Shown here in pieces: positions 1-7,793 of a stretch of 33,199 nucleotides of DNA. The notes below the pieces were generated by a model. That model was not told where the DNA came from. It saw only the letters and a program-made list of their open reading frames with translations, and did not search any database. The DNA is from Synergistaceae bacterium (GTDB taxonomy: Bacteria; Synergistota; Synergistia; Synergistales; Synergistaceae). The DNA is taken from positions 1 to 33,199 of the forward strand of contig JAISRE010000070.1 in the NCBI GenBank assembly GCA_031273805.1, given 5' to 3'. Numbering within the stretch: position 1 is the stretch's first letter; each line of letters opens with the position of its first letter. The translations under genes and the position numbers were made by a program.

Positions 1-266
1 GAAGAGACCAGAAGGGCAAGATGCGATACGAGATATTTCTGCGGATATGGAATCATTATATAGAAAGGCCGCACCTGACGAAGGACATATGGAGTGTATC
101 ACCGAAGCAGATTTGAAGAGCCGTATGCGGGAAAACCGCAAGTACGGTTCTGTGAGGGGGGCGGAAGTGAGTGACATGGGCTGACGGTTATTTGCCACAA
201 AGCCGAAAGACGGATACATACGGAAACCTGTTGCCCTAAATCTCTTGCTTACTGCCTCTACTCGAC
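1..266 (+). mobile_element. 3' end of a group II intron (domains V-VI), truncated by the window edge
   Basis: Positions 118-150 fold as a group II intron domain V: lower stem GAGCCGTA/TACGGTTC carrying the catalytic AGC triad, a two-base AG bulge at 141-142, and an upper stem TGCGG/CCGCA closed by an A-rich loop. After it comes GAGGGGGGC, which can pair with the GCCTCTAC near 255-261 as an extended domain VI, and the candidate 3' splice end ctctactcgac at 256-266. Bases 1-117 would be the end of domain IV or of the intron-encoded protein. I see no recognisable reverse transcriptase residues in them; one frame stays open from 2 to 183, but reading through domain V is a common artefact. The intron lies on the plus strand, antisense to the tnpA remnant it interrupts. 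The exact 3' boundary is inferred. Confidence 0.6.
118..150 (+). ncRNA. Group II intron domain V hairpin
   Basis: A 33-base hairpin with eight lower pairs (118-125 with 143-150, including a G-U pair), a bulge at 141-142 and five upper pairs (126-130 with 136-140). The AGC triad at 119-121 and the GTACGGTTC strand match the conserved ribozyme core. The loop is GAAAA, one base longer than the usual GNRA tetraloop. Confidence 0.65.
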
Positions 267-387
267 AAGTTTCCCCAAGATATTTGCGGATCCTGCCAAA
301 CATTGCCCTGCGCCGGTATTTGGGAATCCACACAATGTGGTACTTACAATCCCAACTGCTGTGGCATAAACTGGCTATATCTTCCAC
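267..387 (-). pseudogene. tnpA: IS200/IS605-family transposase TnpA, N-terminal fragment
   Basis: Reading from a GTG at 387 towards 267 gives about 40 residues that include HSSWDCKYHIVWIPKYRRR, the N-terminal signature of IS200-type Y1 HUH transposases, followed by AMFGRIRKYLGET. A Shine-Dalgarno sequence GGGAGGAG lies about 6 bases before the GTG. The frame then leaves transposase sequence exactly where the group II intron 3' end (ctactcgac, to 266) is read in antisense. The HUH motif and catalytic Tyr are therefore missing from this piece; if they survive they lie beyond the intron, outside the window. It is a broken gene and probably cannot transpose on its own. Confidence 0.75.
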
Positions 388-500
388 GGGTTCTCTCCTC
401 CCTTGTAAACTTTGAGCGGTTCACAAGCGTAGGACCCTAGCCCGTTCCCGGATTTGTCAAACTTTAGGAGTCCCCCGGCAGAGCCGGGGGTTTACCCTTT
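388..500 (-). mobile_element. Left-end region of the IS200/IS605 element
   Basis: Upstream of the tnpA remnant (to the right on the plus strand) are about 110 non-coding bases containing the perfect hairpin CCCCCGGC-aga-GCCGGGGG at 472-490. IS200-like elements carry such a subterminal hairpin near their left end as the single-strand recognition structure for TnpA. The exact outer boundary near 500 is a guess because these elements make no target duplication. Confidence 0.55.
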
Positions 501-540
501 ATTAATTATTCCCGGGGAATAATCCCAGTTCTGCCATCTT

Positions 541-606
541 TCCCTTGAAGATGGTTGGCGAATACGCCTATTGCGGTCAAAGGTTATTGAATCGGCGGTT
601 CCTTTA
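541..606 (-). repeat. MITE-like dispersed repeat, copy A (one end)
   Basis: Read on the minus strand from 606, this is CTAAAGGAACCGCCGATTC followed by AATAACCTTTGACCGCAAT and AGGCGTATTCGCCAACCATC. It is a diverged copy of the repeat end at 24779 and 32615. Its first bases supply the stop codon region of the AsmA-like gene, whose TAA occupies 606-604. Only one terminus is visible; the other end seems to be lost or replaced by the IS200 remnant. Confidence 0.7.
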
Positions 607-3600
607 GAAAGTCAGCAGTCCTTTAAGGGCTTGCTCCAGAACCTGTCCGCCGACCTGTCCTCCGATGCTGTCATCGGATCTGCTGTTCCCTCCTGGGCCG
701 ACCGGGAACTCCAGCTTTATATTTATCCTCTCCGCGTCCTTCTCCCTGGCGCCCTCCGGCTCCGCGAGTCCCGCAGGCATAGCGTCAAACTTCACTGGGT
801 TTGCCACCGTCACATCTGAAAATTTTATGTCCCCGGGTATGCCGGAGACCTTGAGGCTGACGTCGCGGAACTCGTTCCTGGAAAATCCGGTGATTGCGCT
901 GCCAAGGAAGTTTTGGAGCATATCGTTGGTGGTTCCTCCATCTATTGCAGCTGAGAGCATTCCCTGCATCCCGGCCGCGAAAGCATTGAGGGCCCGTATG
1001 TTGACGTTGCCCACGCATGAAAGATTTATGTGGTTATCCAACGCAACGCTTCCATCTACCATGACATATTTGAATATGGGATCCTCGCCGGGCGCCGAGA
1101 CTCGGCTGCCGGGAAGCAGATATATGGTTTTGCCGTCTATATTGAATGAGAAGAGCGCGGAGCGAAAGCGAAGCGGTTTCCCCCTGACGAGCTTGGATAC
1201 GGCCTTTGCCCCGTCGAATCCGGATATCTCTCCGTCAAGGACCTCTATACTGCCGTTCCCGTCCTGCATGCTGGTTCTCCTTGTGTCGCCGGAAAATCGC
1301 ATTGTGAAGTTTGTGACGCCACTGATGACGCCCTCGGAGTTTGGCATGATATCCCTGAATGCTGATGCCATATCGGCGCTCTCCACCTGAAACCTGCCTC
1401 CCCAGTCAGATAGGTTGAGGTCCTTTGCCATCTGGGCGTTGACGCTGCCTCCGTAAGCCTTTGCCGACGATTCTTCGATCAGAATGAAACCATCCGTTAC
1501 AAGAAATGGGGCCTCTATATCTGTAAGAGTGACGCCTCTGACCGATAGCGCCGGAATCGTGGCCTTTCCTCTGCCTATAAAGGAGCCCGGTCCGCCGCTG
1601 CCCTCGAAGTCGAAGTCGAGCAAACCGGTTATTGCCCTTCTCGTGTCCTCGTCAAGAGAGAATGTCAGGCTGCGAATGTCGACGTTATTGCCTCTGGCCC
1701 TAACTCGTCCGCTAAAGTCGCCGGATTTGACGGATAGCTCTCCGTCCGCGTTTATGACCCCTCTGCCCACTATAGCGCGAATCTCAGGAAACTCTATGTC
1801 CCTCATGCTGCCGTGAATGTTGTTCAGCCATACGACTGGAAGAAAGAGGCCAAAGGCTCTCACCGCCGAAACTCTGGCGCTGGCTGTAAATGACGGAGAG
1901 GCCACGCTCCCGCGTATGTCCGCGCTCCCGCTGACCATTCCCTGGAAACCCTTTGCCATTGGGTTGAAGATTCGTGATATTCGGCCTGCGTCGGCGCTTG
2001 CGACGGATGCGCTGATGTTGATGGGCATTTTATTCAATGTTTTGCTCATGACGTTCTCTATCTTGCCGTTCAGGCTGATATATCCCATATTCATATTTGT
2101 CCTTAGATTTTCGATCAGGAGATTTCCTCCGCTGAGCGTGACCAGTCCCTTGATGTCGGAGATATCCAGAGTGTTGGAGTATCTTATTCTGGAGTCCTTA
2201 AAGAATACCCGGTACGACGGTTCGCCTCCGCCGCTCCATATCCTGGCGTCTCCCGCGAGATCTCCTGAGATATCCTCCGAGATCAGCCCCATCCTGACGA
2301 GGTCTGCAGGGTCCAGGTTCTTGAAGCTCCCCTTAATATCGTACATCAGCGGCCGTTCGTCTGTGGCCGGCGATACCGATCCGGCTGCCGTTATGTCGGC
2401 GTTCCCAAGCTTGAATGCCGTTTTGGATATTGTGAGTTCGGACGATTTATAGCCGCCTCTGACGCTGAATCCGTTCAGTATAAGGGTTTTACCTATGCTC
2501 AGCCTGGGCACAGATGCGTCGGCGCTGAACACCGGATTGTCGCTTGTTCCGCCCAATGTCCAGGTTCCTGAGACGACTCCCCCTATATTGTTCTCCTTTA
2601 CGGCATTTACCATGCCGCCGATGGCCGAGATGTTGAAGTTCGACACTTTCCCATTGAATGCCAGTGGCTGCCCGGAGGCGGACTTGCTTAAATTTGAGCT
2701 GCCCTCCGCTGTAATGAGCGCGTTATTCCATCTTGCGGCAGCGTTTTTGACGGATAGGATCTCGTGGGCAAGTTCGAACTCGGCTTTGGCGTCGCCCAGC
2801 GAGTACTCACTCCCGATGTCAAGTTTGGGAAGTGACAGCGCGCCTGAAATGGTGAGTGCGGACGGATGTCCACCGATTTTGATGTTCACAGAGCCATCGC
2901 CGCGCGCGCCAAATTTCTTAACCTGCGGATACTTTGCGGCCAGCGCGTCCAATGAAACTTTTGGCAGATGAAGCTGCGCGTTGATTTTTATGTCAGGCGT
3001 CAGCGAGACGGAAGCGTCGCACGACAGGGGGGAGTTGTACGATATTCCGTCCAGCGCTATGGCAAGCGAGGAACTCCCCGACACGCCAATGGTTGCATCG
3101 ATGTTTGAGATGTCGTATCCGGCGACGTCAAACGAGGCCGATTTCAAGCGAGCTCTGCCGCTTAAGGAGTTGAGCGGACCTTTTATATCGCATGACGCGG
3201 AATCGATCACTCCGGAGAAGCTCTCGAGCCATGGCATCACAGACGTCATCATTCGCGTGTCGATAGACTTCATTCCCAGCTTCAGGTCGAGTTCTGTTTT
3301 TTTGCCCTTGGGGAGCTTTATGCCCGCGATCCCGGATATCCCCCCGCCGAAGATATCCGCCGCGATGTCTTTGACTTCTATGCTGCCGTCGGTGTAGTGT
3401 ATTGTTGCGGTCATCTTGTTAAATGGAAATAACCATATGCCTCCTCCGGCGGATGAGATAGTTCCGTCGATCTCAATGTCCGAAGAGTTAAATAAGTGAA
3501 GTTCGCCGCTGTAGACGCCCCGGACTGTCGAGCTTTCCGCCTGAGGAATTATCTCGTACACCGTGCCCATGTCGAACTCCCTAAGCGCGCAGAGCACATC

Positions 3601-4242
3601 TAGTGACGGAGTGATCTCTCCCTGCGCGTTGACGGATGTTTTATCCAACTTCATTTCCAGCTCATCTATTCGTATTCCGCCGCTCGAGGTGAGGATATCC
3701 GTATTCATGTAGAGTGGTTTACCCCGGAAGTTTCCCCGCAGTTCGACATTGTAGTTTGCGGCGCCGAGCGCGGTCGAGAGTGCGTCTATTCCGAGTGTTC
3801 CCCACGGAGTTTTGACGGAGGAATCGTATATTGAGAGCCGGTCGACAGGGGGCGACGCGCCCTGGTCGCTTTTAGGCTTGGGCATATGGGAGGCTGCTGT
3901 CTCGTAGTCCAAATCAAGACCTAATATGTCTATTTTTGCCAGCCTGGGTGTTTTCGAAAGTATGGTGGGAAGTGAGAGGTATAGGCCTATTTCATCAACT
4001 GTCGCGATGGGCGCCCCTCCACTCGAGATCACCGCGCCATTACAGAATACTCCAGTGATTGGGTTTCCGCGCAGGGCGCCTATCTTAAGCTCGTAGCCGG
4101 ATTGCTCTAGCGCCTCACCCACTTTTCCCGCGACCAGCTCCGCGTAGAACGTGCGTCCGGAGATGAACAGATAGCCTGCCGCCATAATTAATGACGATAA
4201 CAATAGTGCGGATATAATTATTTTTTGCTTTGCACGCGACAA
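604..4242 (-). CDS. AsmA/TamB-like envelope protein, very large
   Basis: About 1,212 residues. One N-terminal transmembrane helix (about residues 8-28) is followed by a long, mostly beta-strand, low-complexity body rich in Gly, Ser, Asp and Ile with repeated patterns such as SG..RLKSASFDVAG and SGSADIRGSVASP. The C-terminal third (FDGAKAVSKLVRGKP, KYVMVDGSVALDNHINL) resembles the AsmA-like C-terminal domain. Members of this superfamily are inner-membrane-anchored periplasmic proteins that bridge to the outer membrane and carry phospholipids or help outer-membrane biogenesis. The start chosen is TTG at 4242, because GGAGG (4255-4251) lies 8 bases upstream. ATG at 4266 is in frame but has no ribosome site. 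The gene is divergent from parAB. Family assignment is by overall look, and the exact subfamily is unclear. Confidence 0.75.
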   Translation of the reverse strand: MSRAKQKIIISALLLSSLIMAAGYLFISGRTFYAELVAGKVGEALEQSGYELKIGALRGNPITGVFCNGAVISSGGAPIATVDEIGLYLSLPTILSKTPRLAKIDILGLDLDYETAASHMPKPKSDQGASPPVDRLSIYDSSVKTPWGTLGIDALSTALGAANYNVELRGNFRGKPLYMNTDILTSSGGIRIDELEMKLDKTSVNAQGEITPSLDVLCALREFDMGTVYEIIPQAESSTVRGVYSGELHLFNSSDIEIDGTISSAGGGIWLFPFNKMTATIHYTDGSIEVKDIAADIFGGGISGIAGIKLPKGKKTELDLKLGMKSIDTRMMTSVMPWLESFSGVIDSASCDIKGPLNSLSGRARLKSASFDVAGYDISNIDATIGVSGSSSLAIALDGISYNSPLSCDASVSLTPDIKINAQLHLPKVSLDALAAKYPQVKKFGARGDGSVNIKIGGHPSALTISGALSLPKLDIGSEYSLGDAKAEFELAHEILSVKNAAARWNNALITAEGSSNLSKSASGQPLAFNGKVSNFNISAIGGMVNAVKENNIGGVVSGTWTLGGTSDNPVFSADASVPRLSIGKTLILNGFSVRGGYKSSELTISKTAFKLGNADITAAGSVSPATDERPLMYDIKGSFKNLDPADLVRMGLISEDISGDLAGDARIWSGGGEPSYRVFFKDSRIRYSNTLDISDIKGLVTLSGGNLLIENLRTNMNMGYISLNGKIENVMSKTLNKMPINISASVASADAGRISRIFNPMAKGFQGMVSGSADIRGSVASPSFTASARVSAVRAFGLFLPVVWLNNIHGSMRDIEFPEIRAIVGRGVINADGELSVKSGDFSGRVRARGNNVDIRSLTFSLDEDTRRAITGLLDFDFEGSGGPGSFIGRGKATIPALSVRGVTLTDIEAPFLVTDGFILIEESSAKAYGGSVNAQMAKDLNLSDWGGRFQVESADMASAFRDIMPNSEGVISGVTNFTMRFSGDTRRTSMQDGNGSIEVLDGEISGFDGAKAVSKLVRGKPLRFRSALFSFNIDGKTIYLLPGSRVSAPGEDPIFKYVMVDGSVALDNHINLSCVGNVNIRALNAFAAGMQGMLSAAIDGGTTNDMLQNFLGSAITGFSRNEFRDVSLKVSGIPGDIKFSDVTVANPVKFDAMPAGLAEPEGAREKDAERINIKLEFPVGPGGNSRSDDSIGGQVGGQVLEQALKGLLTF

Positions 4243-4269
4243 CCTCAGAACCTCCAAAAAAATCATAAA

Positions 4270-4300
4270 CTTATAGATCTTACCATGATTATTGAGGCAA
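4270..4300 (-). promoter_or_regulatory. Possible promoter of the AsmA-like gene
   Basis: On the minus strand, TTGCCT (4300-4295) and TATAAG (4275-4270) form a -35/-10 pair with a 19-base spacer, slightly long. It lies directly upstream of the gene in an AT-rich stretch. The call rests only on consensus similarity. Confidence 0.3.
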
Positions 4301-4462
4301 TGTTATCATTAGTTTGAAAATTTGGATAGTCATAAGCGTATTGCGGCATTAAAAGAATTAAATGCGCATTAATGGATGTTTTAGCCCACTTAAAAAACTA
4401 CAAAATATCTTATTACATTAATTTACAATAAACGCTGCCGCATAATTGCAATAAGCCGATGG

Positions 4463-4478
4463 TGTTTCACGTGAAACG
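4463..4478. promoter_or_regulatory. parS: parS centromere site, near-perfect
   Basis: TGTTTCACGTGAAACG matches the 16-bp bacterial parS consensus TGTTTCACGTGAAACA at 15 of 16 positions; only the last base differs. It is the ParB binding and CTP-dependent clamp-loading site. It sits about 190 bp before parA, just upstream of the predicted parA promoter, so ParB loading here could also repress the operon (inference). The rest of 4267-4670 is AT-rich and I see no gene in it. Confidence 0.9.
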
Positions 4479-4479
4479 T

Positions 4480-4508
4480 GTGATTTTATTCAAGAAAAAA
4501 GCTATAAT
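4480..4508 (+). promoter_or_regulatory. Predicted parAB promoter
   Basis: A perfect -10 TATAAT at 4503-4508 is preceded, after exactly 17 bases, by a weak -35 GTGATT at 4480-4485. It begins two bases after the parS site, leaving a leader of about 160 bases before parA. That leader contains the hairpin at 4541-4557. Confidence 0.55.
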
Positions 4509-4540
4509 AGGAAGGGATGCAGATCAAACAGTAATTTACA

Positions 4541-4557
4541 CGATGCGGCTCGCATCG
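4541..4557. other. Small perfect hairpin in the parA leader
   Basis: CGATGCG-gct-CGCATCG is a 7-bp inverted repeat with a 3-base loop. No T-run follows, so it is not a typical terminator. It could be a leader RNA stem or a protein site; function unknown. Confidence 0.4.
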
Positions 4558-4670
4558 CCTATCAGCGGATCGGCGTCTCTTTTGAGGTATATTGCGCGCG
4601 GAGATTTACGCGCGCGGCATCTGAGCATGGTCGCGTTGGTTCGCATAAGTCTTGAGGGGGTGTCCATTTT

Positions 4671-5441
4671 ATGAGAGTAACTGCTATTGCTAATCAGAAG
4701 GGCGGGGTGGGTAAAACCTCCACCTGCGTCAATTTATGCGCTGGACTGGGCCTTATGGGTAAGAAGGTGCTGCTTGTCGACATGGATCCGCAGGGAAACA
4801 GCACCAGCGGGCTTGGAGTGGAGAGGGGCTCTTTAACTCAGAGTGTGTATGAGCTTCTCGTTGACAACGCGCCATTCCAGGATTGTATCAGGGCAACGGG
4901 CTGGAAGGGCGTGTTTCTGGTACCGGCTACGATCGATCTCGCGGGAGCTGAGATAGAGCTGGTTTCTGTCATGAGCAGAGAGACGCGGTTAAAAAAGTGC
5001 CTTGAAAGCGCGCAGGGATATGACCAGATTATCATCGACTGTCCGCCGTCTCTGGGACTCTTAACCCTTAATTCACTTGTTGCGGCCGACTCTATAATAG
5101 TTCCGATACAGTGCGAATACTACGCCCTTGAGGGTCTCTCCCAGCTTATGAAGACAATCGATCTGGTGAAGTCTCATCTGAACAGCTCTCTCGAGCTCGA
5201 TGGGCTGCTGCTGACCATGTTCGACTCTCGCACCAGGCTCTCTAAGGATGTTGCCGAGGAGGTCCGGGCCCGATTCTCCGACAAGGTGTACAAGACCACT
5301 ATACCCAGAAATGTTCGCATCAGTGAGGCGCCAAGTCACGGAATGCCGATTCAATACTATGACTCAGGAAGCCCGGGAACCACAGCGTATAATAAATTTA
5401 CAAAGGAGGTTGTTAAGAGATGGCAAAGCAGAGGGGCTTAG
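4671..5441 (+). CDS. parA: Chromosome partitioning ATPase ParA/Soj
   Basis: 256 residues, the usual size for chromosomal ParA. The deviant Walker A motif KGGVGKT is at residues 10-16, then VDMDPQGNSTSGLG (Walker A') and IIIDCPPSLG (Walker B). ParA dimerises on ATP, coats the nucleoid and pulls ParB-parS complexes apart; ParB stimulates its ATPase. The protein has no long N-terminal DNA-binding extension, which fits a chromosomal Soj-type rather than a plasmid type Ia ParA. A purine-rich ribosome site GAGGGGG lies before the ATG. The 3' end overlaps parB by 22 bases, so the two are probably translationally coupled. Confidence 0.96.
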   Translation: MRVTAIANQKGGVGKTSTCVNLCAGLGLMGKKVLLVDMDPQGNSTSGLGVERGSLTQSVYELLVDNAPFQDCIRATGWKGVFLVPATIDLAGAEIELVSVMSRETRLKKCLESAQGYDQIIIDCPPSLGLLTLNSLVAADSIIVPIQCEYYALEGLSQLMKTIDLVKSHLNSSLELDGLLLTMFDSRTRLSKDVAEEVRARFSDKVYKTTIPRNVRISEAPSHGMPIQYYDSGSPGTTAYNKFTKEVVKRWQSRGA

Positions 5442-6346
5442 GTAAGGGGCTTTCGTCTCTTATTCCCGCCGCCGCTATTGTTGCTGAGGAGATGCCGCAT
5501 CTGCAGCTTGACGTCTATGACGAGAAGGAGGAGGAGGCATCTCCTCTTGTGGTTTCGTGCGACTCGATTTTTCCCAATCCATTTCAGCCGCGCAGATCTA
5601 TAAACAATGAGCAGCTGCAGAACCTGACGGCATCTATAAAGGAGCACGGAGTCCTGCAGCCGATACTCGTGAGGCGCGCGGAGATAGGTTATCAGATCAT
5701 AGCCGGTGAACGCAGATGGAGAGCCGCTCAGATGGCTGGCTTGAAGGAAATTCCGGTTCGCGAGTTCACAACAACCGATGCTCAGGCAATGGAGCTTGCG
5801 CTTGTGGAAAACCTGCAGCGCGAGGACCTGAGCTCTGTTGAAATTGCCCGGGGAATAAACGAATTGGTGACGAAGCTCGCTCTCACGCATGAGGAGGTTG
5901 CCGAGAAGATAGGCTTGAGCCGTGCCGCTGTTACGAATAAATTGCGGCTCCTACAGCTGCCGGAACGGGTACTCTCGATGCTGGAGAACGATGAAATCAC
6001 AGAGGGGCACGCCAGAGCGCTGCTCTCCCTTCCAAGTGAGGAAAAAATCACTGAGTACGCGGAGATGGCAATACAAAAATCGCTCAACGTACGACAGCTA
6101 GAGGAGCTTGTTCGAAATGCGCCGGCAGCCGCTAAGATATCCGCCGCGCTTCCTCGAAAGGTCAACAAGAGCGTTGATTTTGAAGAGGAAATAAACATGC
6201 TTCACGCCAACTACAAGCTAAACATCCGCGTTGCGGGGAACAGAAAGAACATGGGCATCTTGATAAAAGGACTCAAAAAATGGCAGATTCAATTATTGCT
6301 TGAGTATATCGAACAGCATAACGAGGAGCTATTCCCTAAAGAATAG
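5420..6346 (+). CDS. parB: Chromosome partitioning protein ParB/Spo0J
   Basis: 308 residues. The N-terminal ParB/Sulfiredoxin-like CTPase domain shows FQPRRS (about 55-60) and the GERRWRA motif (96-102). A helix-turn-helix (EEVAEKIGLSRAAVTNKLRLLQL, about 158-180) reads parS. The C-terminal part (LHANYKLNIRVAGNRKNMGILIKG) fits the dimerisation domain. An N-terminal basic stretch (MAKQRGLGKGLSSLI) is the usual ParA-interacting segment. Two matching parS sites lie on either side of the operon. The start overlaps the end of parA, with a ribosome site AAAGGAGG located inside parA. Confidence 0.96.
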   Translation: MAKQRGLGKGLSSLIPAAAIVAEEMPHLQLDVYDEKEEEASPLVVSCDSIFPNPFQPRRSINNEQLQNLTASIKEHGVLQPILVRRAEIGYQIIAGERRWRAAQMAGLKEIPVREFTTTDAQAMELALVENLQREDLSSVEIARGINELVTKLALTHEEVAEKIGLSRAAVTNKLRLLQLPERVLSMLENDEITEGHARALLSLPSEEKITEYAEMAIQKSLNVRQLEELVRNAPAAAKISAALPRKVNKSVDFEEEINMLHANYKLNIRVAGNRKNMGILIKGLKKWQIQLLLEYIEQHNEELFPKE

Positions 6347-6361
6347 CGAAGGGAGAGGATC

Positions 6362-6874
6362 ATGGATATTTTAAGAGCTCCTTGGAGGATGGAGTACATC
6401 GATTCCTCAAGTATCATCGGCAGCAGCTCTCAGAAAAATGAGCAATCCTGTATTTTTTGTCAATTCCCGCGTGAGGACAATGACGAAGAAAATCTCATCA
6501 TTGCAAGAGGTGATCGCGCATACGTTATATTGAACAGGTATCCATATAGCTCGGGACATGTAATGGTTATTCCTTATCGACATACCTCTGATTTGCAGAT
6601 GCTCTCTGCTGAGGAGGCCGTCGATGTTTTTGCACTCACGCAAAGAGCTCTTCGGGCAATTGATGCGGCATTTCACGCGGATGGTTTCAACCTTGGCGTG
6701 AATATTGGCAAAGTCGCCGGCGCGGGAATTGACACCCATCTTCATCTGCATATAGTTCCGCGATGGAATGGAGACACAAACTTCATGTCGGTAACAGCGG
6801 AGACAAAGGTATTGCCCGAGGCGCTGAAGATAACACGGGAAAGATTGGCGAAAGCGTGGATACTGGCGGGCTGA
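6362..6874 (+). CDS. HIT-family nucleotide hydrolase/transferase
   Basis: 170 residues. It carries the histidine triad HLHLHIVPRW with His126, His128 and His130, preceded by NIGKVAGAGIDTH, and an N-terminal CIFC pair (residues 30-33) that often binds zinc in Ap4A phosphorylase-like HIT proteins. Such proteins split or transfer nucleotidyl groups from dinucleoside polyphosphates or nucleoside phosphoramidates; the substrate cannot be told here. It starts 15 bases after parB with GAAGGGAGAGG as ribosome site, so it is in the parAB operon. The extended N-terminus (about 25 residues before CIFC) resembles the Ap4A-phosphorylase-like subgroup. Confidence 0.9.
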   Translation: MDILRAPWRMEYIDSSSIIGSSSQKNEQSCIFCQFPREDNDEENLIIARGDRAYVILNRYPYSSGHVMVIPYRHTSDLQMLSAEEAVDVFALTQRALRAIDAAFHADGFNLGVNIGKVAGAGIDTHLHLHIVPRWNGDTNFMSVTAETKVLPEALKITRERLAKAWILAG

Positions 6875-7503
6875 AGCTCAATGAGGGACAATACCTCTCC
6901 ATAGCTGAACCTGTTGATTACGAATGCGTGATAACTCGCTCGCGTTTTATTGCGTCTTTGCGGCGCGCTACAAACAGAACAGAGTTTGAAAGAGAACTGC
7001 AGGAGATAACGAGACTCTATCCCAAGGCGACTCACCACTGCTGGGCATACAGATTTGAAGCTCATCCCATTCTTGAACATTCGTCGGATGCCGGCGAACC
7101 GCCAGGAACCGCCGGGCGCCCGATGCTTGGGGCTCTCAAAAAATACTCTCTCTCCAATATAATGGCCGTCGTGACTCGATATTACGGCGGCGTCAAACTT
7201 GGAGTGAAGGGCTTGATATCCGCATACGGAGGCACGCTTCTCATGGCGTTGGAACATGCGGAGATTGTGGAGAGAGAGCCCATGTCGAGGTTAAATTTTA
7301 TCTGCACCTATGACCTATATAATATACTCCTCTCAAGGCTCGTTAAATTTCAAATTTCTCAGGAAATGATAAAAACAGAATTCGCGGAACATGTTTCCGG
7401 GGAAATACAAGTTCCGAACTCAATCCTGACCGCATTGACGAAGGAGCTGGCGTCTATCTCGCCAGGCGGTCGTAATTTATCATACACTCTTTTGCCTCAT
7501 TGA
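6856..7503 (+). CDS. YigZ/IMPACT family protein
   Basis: About 215 residues from a GTG at 6856, which is the usual family length. An upstream in-frame ATG at 6763 would add 31 residues that read as a shadow of the HIT gene, so I prefer GTG. The UPF0029 domain is clear: TRSRFIASL, the HHCWAYRF segment, DAGEPPGTAGRPML and VTRYYGGVKLGVKGLISAYG. A C-terminal DUF1949-like ferredoxin-fold domain follows. Relatives of eukaryotic IMPACT are thought to affect translation or proline peptide handling, but the bacterial role is not settled. The start lies inside the end of the HIT gene, indicating coupling at the tail of the parAB operon. Confidence 0.88.
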   Translation: MDTGGLKLNEGQYLSIAEPVDYECVITRSRFIASLRRATNRTEFERELQEITRLYPKATHHCWAYRFEAHPILEHSSDAGEPPGTAGRPMLGALKKYSLSNIMAVVTRYYGGVKLGVKGLISAYGGTLLMALEHAEIVEREPMSRLNFICTYDLYNILLSRLVKFQISQEMIKTEFAEHVSGEIQVPNSILTALTKELASISPGGRNLSYTLLPH

Positions 7504-7565
7504 GCGGAGTAAGCACATTCGAGCTCATAGAGCCCGCCTCTCATCCCAGGCAGGCAGGATGGGCA

Positions 7566-7581
7566 TGTTTCACGTGAAACA
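7566..7581. promoter_or_regulatory. parS: parS centromere site, perfect
   Basis: TGTTTCACGTGAAACA matches the consensus 16-bp parS exactly. It lies between the convergent YigZ and pbpC genes, about 3.1 kb from the other parS. Together the pair brackets the parA-parB-HIT-YigZ operon. Confidence 0.95.
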
Positions 7582-7646
7582 TCAACATGCTCATCCGTCG
7601 TTCCTCGTCTCATTAATAACAGCTCACGGTTCATACAGGCCTATGG

Positions 7647-7669
7647 GTCCTCCGGTCAAGCCGGAGGAC
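7647..7669. repeat. REP-like palindrome
   Basis: GTCCTCCGG-tcaag-CCGGAGGAC is a perfect 9-bp stem with a 5-base loop, followed by GACAG. It belongs to the same family as the repeats at 16333, 19255, 25685 and 32683. It lies between two convergent genes and could serve as a transcription stop. The remainder of 7504-7793 holds the parS site and no gene that I can see. Confidence 0.8.
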
Positions 7670-7793
7670 GACAGCGTAAATCAAGGCAGGGGGAGGCAGT
7701 GAGAGTCAAGATAGTGTTAAAAACTGTTCAATGACAGTTCGCGGCTTATACGGGCTTGTGGATGACTCTTCGCGTATTTCTTGGGAAATAGAC

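Noticed and set aside
665-3397. Several long plus-strand frames opposite the AsmA-like gene
   Set aside because: They are antisense shadows of a high-GC coding strand; no ribosome sites or protein signatures.
4459-4674. 71-codon frame between the first parS site and parA
   Set aside because: It starts beside the parS palindrome, runs over the predicted promoter and hairpin, has no ribosome site and resembles no protein.
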